DNA of 6,009 nucleotides from an uncultured Acidobacteriota bacterium (GTDB lineage: Bacteria; Acidobacteriota; Terriglobia; Bryobacterales; Bryobacteraceae): contig CALFYN010000628.1 in the NCBI GenBank assembly GCA_937952345.1, positions 1 to 6,009 of the forward strand, in the 5' to 3' direction. Shown piece after piece: positions 1-5,480 of this stretch. Numbering within the stretch: the stretch's first letter is position 1; each line of letters starts with the position of its first letter. Made by a program: the position numbers and the translations under genes. The notes below the pieces were generated by a model. The model ran no database searches. It saw nothing but the letters and a program-made list of their open reading frames with translations, and had not been told where the DNA came from.

Positions 1-27
1 GGAGAACCAGCATGCAAACCTGACGGG

Positions 28-101
28 GTTCCCATGTGGGTGGAAAGGCTCGTCGGCTGCGGCCAGGACGTCCATTCGAACCTGTACATGGTGACGGGAA
101 C
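28..101. other. Possible structured element (nested imperfect hairpin) in gene-free edge region
   Basis: No gene is supported in 1-166. Within it, three nested stems can form. The outer stem pairs 28-31 with 98-101 and 32-37 with 86-91 (CCATGT with ACATGG), leaving a 6-nt bulge at 92-97. The middle stem pairs 40-44 with 71-75, one pair being G-U. The inner stem pairs 51-57 with 62-70 around the loop TGCG, with a 2-nt bulge at 65-66. That gives about 22 pairs in 74 nt. TGACGGG also occurs twice, at 21-27 and 92-98. The fold could form on either strand, so orientation is unknown. It might be a small structured RNA, the untranslated end of a mobile element, or chance folding of GC-rich sequence. 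Open frames run off the left edge on both strands (for example minus from GTG at 129), but none gives a recognisable protein. Confidence 0.25.
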
Positions 102-166
102 ACGGGCGAAACACCCATGCCCCGCTCACTTCCACTTCCCAATCCCCGTTCAATCCCACAAGCCGA

Positions 167-1309
167 TCAGCAGTCCACCCAACCCCGCTTCTCCGAACTC
201 TCCAGCACCTTACCCAGCAGCTTCATCCCCCACAACCCATCGGCAAACGTCGGATAATCCACCGGCGCCGACGGATCCGCCACCTTCGCATAGAACCGCT
301 TGAACACCTGCTTGTGCGCATCGTCATAGCCTTCGCTATGCCCGCCCGGCAGATCCGCAAACCCCGCCGCCGGCCCGCGCAGCAGCGACGGGTCTTTGAT
401 AATAATCTGGTTCGGAGCATTGCGCTGCCCGATCCACAGCTCATCCGGACGCTCCTGGTTCCACCGCACACCCGACTTCGTCCCGTACACTTCAATCTCG
501 AACCGGTTCTTGTTCCCCGCCGACATCTGGCTCACCGTGTAGCATCCGCGCGCACGATCGCCCAAATGCAGCAGCACCGCGCCGAAATCTTCCGTGTCAA
601 TATTCACCAGCTCATAATCATCCGGAGTCAGCGTCTTGCCCGTGAACGTCTCAATGGCGAACTTCGGCCGCTTGCGCTGCTTATGGAAGATCGCCAGATC
701 CGCGCACAGCGCCGTGATCTTCTGCCCCGTCACATGCTGGATCATGTCCATCCAGTGCGAGCCGATATCGCCCACCGCGCGCAACGCCCCGTTGGCCGCG
801 CGCTCAATGCGCCAGTTGTAATCGGTGTCGTACAGCAGCCAGTCCTGCGAGTACGTGCCCTGCACAATCAGCACCTCGCCCAACTCGCCCGCCGCGATGA
901 TCTGCCGGATGTGCTGCACCACCGGGTAATAGCGCAGATTGTGCTCCACGCAATTGGCCACGCCGGTCTTCGCCGCCACGTCCACCATCTTCTGCGCTTC
1001 TTCCACGTTCATCGTCAGCGGCTTCTCGCAAATCACCGCCTTGCCCGCTTCCATGGCTTCCACCGACATCGGACAGTGCAGCGCGTTCGGCGTGAGGATA
1101 TGCACCGCGTCAATCGACGGGTCGGCGAAGATCGTGCGGTAATCACCCGTCGAGCGTTCCACTCCGATCGAATCGGCGAACTTCTTCGCCTCCGCGTCGG
1201 AAATCCCCGCGACCGCGGCGATTTCCACATTTCCCACGCGGCGGACGTTCTCCGCGTGCACTTTTCCCATGAATCCGGTGCCGATAATGGCGGTTTTCAG
1301 TTTGCGCAT
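167..1309 (-). CDS. Gfo/Idh/MocA-family NAD(P)-dependent oxidoreductase
   Basis: Encodes a 380-residue cytoplasmic dehydrogenase, typical in length for the family, which oxidises or reduces sugars, inositols and related polyols. The N-terminal Rossmann fold (about 1-125) has the dinucleotide-binding loop GTGFMG at 10-15 and the family signature CEKP at 94-97, with Lys97 the expected catalytic residue. The C-terminal alpha/beta domain carries GDIGSHWMD at 180-188. Asp181 and His185 keep the four-residue D-to-H spacing of the catalytic pair in inositol dehydrogenases. A segment at about 310-345 (LRGPAAG, GGHSEGY) is of the kind seen in many acidobacterial and planctomycetal members. I chose the ATG at 1309 because AIIGTG follows within a few residues. 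The frame stays open 19 codons further upstream, but that extension lacks family character and would overlap the divergent gene. GGAG lies only 2 nt before this ATG. The substrate cannot be told from sequence, and no pathway neighbour is present. The family call is firm; the specific function is unknown. Confidence 0.93.
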   Translation of the reverse strand: MRKLKTAIIGTGFMGKVHAENVRRVGNVEIAAVAGISDAEAKKFADSIGVERSTGDYRTIFADPSIDAVHILTPNALHCPMSVEAMEAGKAVICEKPLTMNVEEAQKMVDVAAKTGVANCVEHNLRYYPVVQHIRQIIAAGELGEVLIVQGTYSQDWLLYDTDYNWRIERAANGALRAVGDIGSHWMDMIQHVTGQKITALCADLAIFHKQRKRPKFAIETFTGKTLTPDDYELVNIDTEDFGAVLLHLGDRARGCYTVSQMSAGNKNRFEIEVYGTKSGVRWNQERPDELWIGQRNAPNQIIIKDPSLLRGPAAGFADLPGGHSEGYDDAHKQVFKRFYAKVADPSAPVDYPTFADGLWGMKLLGKVLESSEKRGWVDC

Positions 1310-1312
1310 CAC

Positions 1313-1342
1313 TCCACACTCTACACCACTTGCTGGTAGACT
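1313..1342 (+). promoter_or_regulatory. Candidate promoter of the small membrane-protein gene
   Basis: TGGTAGACT at 1334-1342 is an extended -10-like element (TG, one base, then TAGACT). TCCACA at 1313-1318, 18 nt upstream, is a 4-of-6 match to a -35 box. Ten bases separate the -10-like box from the ATG at 1353, and no Shine-Dalgarno sequence lies between them. This is consistent with a leader of only a few bases. It overlaps the candidate promoter of the divergent gene, so the two would compete for polymerase. Confidence 0.3.
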
Positions 1343-1347
1343 GAAAA
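1318..1347 (-). promoter_or_regulatory. Candidate promoter of the oxidoreductase gene
   Basis: On the minus strand, TTTTCA (1342-1347) and TAGAGT (1318-1323) are separated by 18 nt. Each matches 4 of 6 positions of the -35 and -10 consensus. The -10-like box ends 8 nt before the ATG at 1309, so transcription would start almost at the start codon and give a near-leaderless mRNA. This rests on consensus matching by eye in a 43-bp gap, and acidobacterial promoters may differ. Confidence 0.3.
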
Positions 1348-1352
1348 GCGCG

Positions 1353-1637
1353 ATGCGCATCCGCATCCGGATCGGCCAGGGGCCGCGGATTCAGAAGAAA
1401 GAGGGCAAGAACCGCCACCTCGCCATGGGCGCAGCGGCCTTGCTCACACCCGCCGCCGTGATGGCCGCCATTCTCGGCGTCTGGCGCATCTGCGCCGACA
1501 TCGGCCTCACCGGAGCCTTCGCCATCTCCACCGGCCTCTTCTCACACTGGCAGGTGTGGCTCGGCATCGCCGCCCTGCTGCAACTGCTCGCCCTCGCCCT
1601 TAGCCGCTACGGCGTCAAACGCCGCCTCCCTTACTGA
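1353..1637 (+). CDS. Small conserved-looking membrane protein of unknown function
   Basis: Encodes 94 residues. A basic N-terminus (1-23, rich in Arg and Lys) precedes a hydrophobic segment at about 25-45 and a second at about 68-84. The stretch between them (ADIGLTGAFAIS, then GLFSHWQVW at 61-69) is moderately hydrophobic and might be a third span or a re-entrant loop. The C-terminus is again basic (RYGVKRR). The positive-inside rule suggests both ends are cytoplasmic if there are two spans. I see no enzyme motif. I have an impression of similar small proteins in Solibacter-type genomes, which I cannot verify. I chose the ATG at 1353 because it follows the extended -10-like box. The ATG at residue 25 is an alternative that would drop the basic leader. 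The gene diverges from the oxidoreductase and converges on bshA, with its stop overlapping the bshA stop by 7 nt. Hydropathy and an isolated, uninterrupted plus-strand frame support it as real. Confidence 0.72.
   Translation: MRIRIRIGQGPRIQKKEGKNRHLAMGAAALLTPAAVMAAILGVWRICADIGLTGAFAISTGLFSHWQVWLGIAALLQLLALALSRYGVKRRLPY
1610..1624. terminator. Short GC stem-loop between convergent gene ends
   Basis: CGGCGT (1610-1615) pairs with ACGCCG (1619-1624) around a CAA triloop. It lies inside the last codons of the small membrane-protein gene and just past the bshA stop. The two convergent genes have no spacer, so this is the only obvious hairpin that could help end transcription from either side. Neither strand has a clear U-tract after it, so it is not a standard intrinsic terminator and may be incidental. 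Confidence 0.2.
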
Positions 1638-2734
1638 GCCAGCACTTCCCGGTACATCGCCTCATACTCCGGAATCACCCGGATCGTATCGAACCGGCTC
1701 TCCGCGCTGTGCCGCGCCTCCGCCGACATCCGCGCATGCGCCCCTTCATCCGTCAGGATCTCCACCACCCGCGCCGCCTGCGCCTCAATCGCTCCCACCG
1801 GCTCCAGGAATCCATCTACTCCATGCGTGATCAACTCCGGCACCCCGCCGCAGTTCGTCGCCACCGGCACCACGCCGCAAGCCATCGCCTCCAATGCCGC
1901 CAGCCCGAACGACTCCAGTTCGCTCGGCATCAGCAGCACATCGGCCTGCGGGAACAATCGCTCCACATGGTCCTGCTTGCCGAGAAACGTGATGTGGTTG
2001 CCGATCCCCAACTCCCGCGCCAACCGCTCCGCCGGACTCCGCTCCGGCCCATCTCCGGCCAGCATCAGATGCACCGGAATCGTCCGCCGCACCTCTTCCA
2101 GAATGCGGATGCAATCGAGCACGCGCTTCACCGGACGGAAATTCGATACATGCAGCAGCCGCGGCTCGCCGGCATGCTTCTTCACGGCCGGCTGGTACAC
2201 CCGGCAGTTCACAAAATTGCGAATCACGTGGATCGGCTTCGTGATCCCGAACACCTCCACCGTACGGTCCTTCAGATACTGGCTGATCGTCGTGATCCCG
2301 TCGGATTGCTCCATCGCAAACTTCGTGATCGGGAAATACGAAGGGTCAGTTCCCACCAATGTGATATCGGTGCCGTGCAGCGTCGTAATGATCGGCAGCC
2401 TATGCTTGCCCCGCAACATCTGCTGCGCCAGCATCGCCGAAATCGAATGCGGAATCGCGTAGTGCACATGCAGCAGGTCGAGCGCGTATTCCTCGGCCAC
2501 CTCCGCCATGCGCGACGCCAGCGCCAGGCAATACGGCGGATACTGAAACAGCGGATAGGTGGACACCTCCACCTCGTGATAATGAATGCGCTCCTGATAC
2601 GACCCCAGCCGGATCGGATTGGCATACGTGATGAAGTGGATATCGTGGCCCCGCGCCGCCAGTTCCAACCCCAGCTCCGTGGCGACAATGCCGCTGCCGC
2701 CGTACGTCGGATAGCACGTGATTCCAATCCGCAT
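1631..2734 (-). CDS. bshA: BshA: N-acetyl-alpha-D-glucosaminyl L-malate synthase (bacillithiol synthesis, step 1)
   Basis: A 367-residue cytoplasmic GT-B glycosyltransferase (family GT4) that joins N-acetylglucosamine from UDP-GlcNAc to L-malate, giving GlcNAc-Mal for bacillithiol. The N-terminus has the BshA-characteristic pattern CYPTYGGSG (7-15), then ELGLELAARGHDIHFITY. LHGTDITLVG at 119-128 and the phosphate-binding region NFRPVKR at 198-204 follow. AGDGPE lies at 226-231, and the GT4 E-x7-E motif runs from Glu274 to Glu282 (ESFGLAALE). GGVPELI at 296-302 also fits the family. Length and N-terminus match BshA better than generic GT4 enzymes. The start is fixed by MRIGITCYP. GGAGG lies 12 nt upstream, a rather long spacing. 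The gene is last in the four-gene cluster, 5 nt after the lipoprotein stop. bshB (deacetylase) and bshC (cysteine ligase) are not in the window. No truncation is visible. Confidence 0.93.
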   Translation of the reverse strand: MRIGITCYPTYGGSGIVATELGLELAARGHDIHFITYANPIRLGSYQERIHYHEVEVSTYPLFQYPPYCLALASRMAEVAEEYALDLLHVHYAIPHSISAMLAQQMLRGKHRLPIITTLHGTDITLVGTDPSYFPITKFAMEQSDGITTISQYLKDRTVEVFGITKPIHVIRNFVNCRVYQPAVKKHAGEPRLLHVSNFRPVKRVLDCIRILEEVRRTIPVHLMLAGDGPERSPAERLARELGIGNHITFLGKQDHVERLFPQADVLLMPSELESFGLAALEAMACGVVPVATNCGGVPELITHGVDGFLEPVGAIEAQAARVVEILTDEGAHARMSAEARHSAESRFDTIRVIPEYEAMYREVLAQ

Positions 2735-2739
2735 GTGGT

Positions 2740-3732
2740 CTATTGCCCTCCGGCCTGCCAGCGCAACACGCCATAGCCGATCTGCCCGTTCAATCCTTCA
2801 TCCGGCTTGGCCGCGTCCCCGCCGCCGTACCAGACGCGTATGCCGTCCGGCTGCACTTCCACCGTAGCATCGCACACCACCTTGGCGTTCCAGGCCTCGC
2901 TGCCGGCAATCACCGGCGCGGCGACCTTCTCCCAGCGCACGCCGTCCTGCGAACGCGCAAAGCCCATGCGCCGGTTCTCCGCGCGGTCCCGCCCCGTGTA
3001 CAGCATCCAATACGATCCGTTCGAATACCACACCGCCGGCTCGCCCAGCCCGTTCTCATCGAACGCGCCATACTCGCCGAGTTCCAGCACGGGATTCCCC
3101 CGCAGCTTCGTCCACTCCACTCCATCCCGCGAACGCGCCACGCCCAGCCGCTGCCGCCGCGCCCGGTCCTGACCCAGATAGAACATGTAGTAGTAGCCGC
3201 CCAGCCGCACCACGTAAGGATCGGCTACGCCCCGCTCATCCCAACTGCCGCGCGGGCCCACGTCCAGCACTGCTTGCGGATGCTTGCTCCACGTCCGCCC
3301 GTCCTTCGACCGCGCCAATCCGATGCGCGGCATCTTCCCCGCCTGATACCAATAAAGAAACTCGCCGTCCACCTGCAACGCCGCGCCGTTGGCCGCAATG
3401 TAATCGCCTTCCCACCCCTCGGGCGAAATGCCCTTCCCCGCCTTCGTCCACTGAATGCCATCCGCTGAAGTGGCCAGCCCCGTATGCCACGTCTTGCCAT
3501 CGAATCCGGAATAGAAATTGAAATACCCCTGCGCCCCGCGAATCACCGAAGGGTTCAGCGCATCCACCCCATCCCACTCGCCGGCCGCGCCTCGCCCCAG
3601 CACCGGACCCGGACGCGGTTCCCACACAAATCTTCCCGCCGCCGGCGCACGCTCCAACACGGGTAATCGGAAATCCTCATAACGGCCGCACCCGGCCAGC
3701 CACAGGCAGGCGATGGCAGCAAGCCGCTTCAT
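2740..3732 (-). CDS. Predicted lipoprotein with five-bladed glycosidase-like beta-propeller
   Basis: Encodes 330 residues. The N-terminus (MKRLAAIACLWLAGC) is a lipoprotein signal peptide with lipobox LAGC and lipidated Cys15, so the mature protein should be membrane-anchored outside the cytoplasm. The rest resembles the five-bladed propeller of the GH43/GH32/GH130 superfamily. A blade motif recurs four times, at 86-97, 139-150, 198-209 and 258-269, each close to (L/V/F)A(R/T)SxDGxxWxK. Blade-opening segments include ALNPSVI (58-64), ADPYVV (170-175), GEPAVW (230-235) and VCDATVEV (286-293). Asp171 and Glu231 sit where this superfamily places an acidic pair, but the first opening has Asn60 where GH43 enzymes carry the base aspartate. 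It may be a GH130-like enzyme, an unusual hydrolase or a binding protein; the substrate is unknown. The start overlaps the kinase stop as ATGA with no clear ribosome site, so translation is probably coupled. Confidence 0.85.
   Translation of the reverse strand: MKRLAAIACLWLAGCGRYEDFRLPVLERAPAAGRFVWEPRPGPVLGRGAAGEWDGVDALNPSVIRGAQGYFNFYSGFDGKTWHTGLATSADGIQWTKAGKGISPEGWEGDYIAANGAALQVDGEFLYWYQAGKMPRIGLARSKDGRTWSKHPQAVLDVGPRGSWDERGVADPYVVRLGGYYYMFYLGQDRARRQRLGVARSRDGVEWTKLRGNPVLELGEYGAFDENGLGEPAVWYSNGSYWMLYTGRDRAENRRMGFARSQDGVRWEKVAAPVIAGSEAWNAKVVCDATVEVQPDGIRVWYGGGDAAKPDEGLNGQIGYGVLRWQAGGQ
2747..2751 (-). promoter_or_regulatory. bshA: Shine-Dalgarno sequence of bshA
   Basis: GGAGG on the minus strand lies inside the last codons of the upstream lipoprotein gene, 12 nt before the bshA ATG. 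The upstream TAG stop (2740-2742) falls between them. A ribosome finishing the lipoprotein could therefore reinitiate at bshA. It is the strongest such site within the cluster apart from that of its first gene. Confidence 0.5.
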
Positions 3733-4910
3733 GCCGGCACACGGACGCGGATGGTTGCCCCTTTGCCCGGATTCGATTCCACAATCAACTCCCCGTTCAA
3801 AGTCCGCACCCGCCGCTTGATGCTCTCCGGCCCCATGCGCATCAGTTCCAGTTCATCCAGGTTGTACGTGCCGCCGAACGGAAACCCGCTTCCGTCGTCG
3901 GCCACCGTGATCTGTAACTGTTGATCCGCCTTCTCGGCCTCCAGCGTGACCCGCGACGCCTTGCTGTGCTTCTGCGCATTGTGCAGCGCCTCGCGGATGA
4001 TCTGCAACACCTCGTGCGATACTTCCGGCTCCAGCCCGCTCATGGCGTCCGTCACCTGCCATTGCAGAGCGATTCCGCTCGTTTTCTGGAAATCCTCGGC
4101 GATTTGCCGGATATTCGTGGCCGGGGTGGACCCGTCGGACGACATGCGCATGTTGCGCACGAAGGCCCGCATGTCCGTGATCTGCTTGCGGCAGATGCCT
4201 TGCAGTTGCGTCAGATCGTCGATCGCCGCGTCGCGGTCGCGGGTGAGCAATTTCTTGATCACCTCCAGCCGCATCTGGAAACTGATGAAGCTCTGCAACG
4301 GCCCGTCGTGCAAATCGGCGGCAATCCGCTGCCGTTCCAATTCGCGCGCGTTCTCCGCCTCGGTGCGGTGCATCACCGATTGCTTGGCCGCCTGACTGAG
4401 CCGCGCCTCCAGCATGCGCCGCTGCCAGCCTAACCCGAGAGCCAGAATCCCCGGAATCACGACAATCGGCCCGATGCTGATCAACGAATCGCGAACAGTG
4501 AGCAGCCCCGCCGCCGCCACTACCACAAACACCATGGCGATCTCTTTCATCTGATGCAGTACGGCGGCGCTCAAGAGAACGTACAAGTAGAAAATCCCCA
4601 ACGCCCAGCCCGCGCGGTCCAGCGGGTTCACCACTGATACCAGTAGTACTGCCAGGTCGATGATCAACCGCAGTAGATCGGATGCGCCATGATCCTTACG
4701 CTCCCAAAGTATGGAAGCAAAGGAAAAAACCACATATGCAATGTAGATAACAGACGCAAGTGTGAGTGGATACCACTGCGGATACAGTTCGAGTTCGACC
4801 AGGCAGACCGCGATTGCCGCGCGGGCTACGCCTAGTCCCAGTCTCCAGGAATCCGGGACTACAACTCGATCCGCAGCCAATGGAAGTACTAGTGTACCCC
4901 AAACCGCCAT
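3729..4910 (-). CDS. Membrane sensor histidine kinase, NarL/DesK type (HisKA_3 plus HATPase)
   Basis: Encodes 393 residues. The first ~163 hold about six hydrophobic segments (near 24-40, 49-69, 79-95, 101-118, 123-138 and 146-163) with no sizeable extracellular domain, so the signal is probably sensed in or near the membrane. A charged helical linker (164-195) leads to the HisKA_3 H-box ERQRIAADLHDGPLQ, with phosphoacceptor His201. The ATPase domain has its N-box at 304-316 (REALHNAQKHS, Asn311), the DxGxG motif at 338-342 and the C-terminal PGKGATIRVRVP. All catalytic boxes are present, so it should autophosphorylate and pass phosphate to a NarL/FixJ-type regulator. No such regulator is in the window, so it is locally an orphan. 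The start overlaps the methyltransferase stop by one base (TAATG) with no obvious Shine-Dalgarno, pointing to coupled translation. Codons 1 to about 95 use CTA, GTA, ATA, AGA and CTT far more than the rest. Confidence 0.93.
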   Translation of the reverse strand: MAVWGTLVLPLAADRVVVPDSWRLGLGVARAAIAVCLVELELYPQWYPLTLASVIYIAYVVFSFASILWERKDHGASDLLRLIIDLAVLLVSVVNPLDRAGWALGIFYLYVLLSAAVLHQMKEIAMVFVVVAAAGLLTVRDSLISIGPIVVIPGILALGLGWQRRMLEARLSQAAKQSVMHRTEAENARELERQRIAADLHDGPLQSFISFQMRLEVIKKLLTRDRDAAIDDLTQLQGICRKQITDMRAFVRNMRMSSDGSTPATNIRQIAEDFQKTSGIALQWQVTDAMSGLEPEVSHEVLQIIREALHNAQKHSKASRVTLEAEKADQQLQITVADDGSGFPFGGTYNLDELELMRMGPESIKRRVRTLNGELIVESNPGKGATIRVRVPA

Positions 4911-5443
4911 TACCGGCGGTAGAGATATAAGGTATGGCTCCGCCCTTCGCCGTCATCATCGATCGTTTCCGTCTTTTCCGGCTTCCAGGCGGCAAATTCG
5001 AAATCGTGCGAGATAATGCGCGTCCCTTTCTTGAGCTGCTTCTCGAGCAGCGGACGCATCTTATCGTTGGAATTGGGCAGCAGGTAAACCGTCACCACGT
5101 CGGCGCTCGAATAGTCCTGCACGAAGGCATCCCCTTGAATGATGCGCGCGGACTTCTCCAGTCCAAGGCTCCGAATCCGCTCCATGCTCTGCTTCCACAG
5201 GTCTTTGTCGAGTTCGACACCCGTTGCATGAGCCCCGTACTTCTGCGCCGCCATGATCACGATGCGGCCGTCCCCGGAACCGAGATCGAACATCCGCTCG
5301 CCGCGCTTGAGGCCGCTCAGGTTCAGCATCTTTTCCACGACATACTCCGGCGTGGGGTAATAGGGAGCCAGCTTTTCTGCTTTCTTTTCCTGCGCCGGAA
5401 TGGCGAGGGCCAATACAGCTAGTGTGCCAACAATACGGAGCAT
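4910..5443 (-). CDS. Exported SAM-dependent methyltransferase-like protein
   Basis: Encodes 177 residues. The N-terminus looks like a Sec signal peptide: MLR, a hydrophobic core (4-15), then IPA with likely cleavage after Ala17, followed by QEKKAEK. The rest is a class I Rossmann methyltransferase with YYPTPEYVVEKML (28-40), motif I DLGSGDG (53-59), the ribose-binding acidic residue Glu77 in GVELD, Asp105 in QGDAF, VTVYLLP (117-123) and ISHDFEF (144-150). DLGSGDGRIV and the downstream layout resemble bacterial relatives of the eukaryotic FAM173 lysine methyltransferases; this comparison is from memory. GAGGAAGG stands 9 nt before this ATG, and no later start would keep the conserved YPTP region, so the signal peptide appears genuine. 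SAM is normally cytoplasmic, so either the leader is a membrane anchor or the exported protein has another role. The gene leads the four-gene cluster, and its stop overlaps the kinase start (TAATG). Confidence 0.85.
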   Translation of the reverse strand: MLRIVGTLAVLALAIPAQEKKAEKLAPYYPTPEYVVEKMLNLSGLKRGERMFDLGSGDGRIVIMAAQKYGAHATGVELDKDLWKQSMERIRSLGLEKSARIIQGDAFVQDYSSADVVTVYLLPNSNDKMRPLLEKQLKKGTRIISHDFEFAAWKPEKTETIDDDGEGRSHTLYLYRR

Positions 5444-5452
5444 GTTCGTATG

Positions 5453-5460
5453 CCTTCCTC
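5453..5460 (-). promoter_or_regulatory. Shine-Dalgarno sequence of the methyltransferase gene
   Basis: GAGGAAGG on the minus strand lies 9 nt upstream of the ATG at 5441-5443. It fixes the start that includes the signal peptide. It is the best-spaced ribosome site in the window, as expected for the first gene of a coupled cluster. The 37-nt gap holding it also contains the 8-bp palindrome GTCTAGAC (5466-5473), but no convincing promoter or terminator. Confidence 0.7.
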
Positions 5461-5480
5461 AGAGTGTCTAGACGCGGGGA

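Noticed and set aside
71..90. TTCGAA motif resembling a tRNA T-loop
   Set aside because: The flanking five bases do not pair on either strand, and no acceptor or anticodon arm can be placed around it.
101..119. Minus-strand hairpin about 48 nt past the oxidoreductase stop (CATGGG with CCCGTG, 7-nt loop)
   Set aside because: It has only six pairs including a G-U and no following U-tract, so it does not qualify as an intrinsic terminator.
34..303. Plus-strand frame entering the 3' end of the oxidoreductase gene
   Set aside because: The second half is Pro/Ser-rich antisense of the oxidoreductase. The first half contains GQDVHSNLYMV, faintly like IS110-type transposase starts, but nothing else supports a transposase.
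314..1339. A 341-codon open frame on the plus strand opposite the oxidoreductase gene
   Set aside because: Its product is rich in Arg, His and Leu with no family pattern. It mirrors a clear oxidoreductase on the other strand and reflects GC-biased third positions.
1709..2776. A 355-codon plus-strand open frame opposite bshA
   Set aside because: It has the same Arg/His/Gln-rich antisense composition with no motif. The minus-strand frame is an unmistakable BshA.
4886..4897. Imperfect palindrome GTAC-TAGT-GTAC near the kinase start
   Set aside because: It lies inside coding sequence, is short, and has no second copy suggesting an operator.
4696..4995. A 99-codon minus-strand frame across the methyltransferase-kinase junction
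   Set aside because: It overlaps two well-supported genes in another frame, and its product is low-complexity with no domain pattern.
5466..5473. Palindrome GTCTAGAC between the last two genes
   Set aside because: It is too short for a terminator and has no flanking symmetry or promoter boxes, so it is probably chance.
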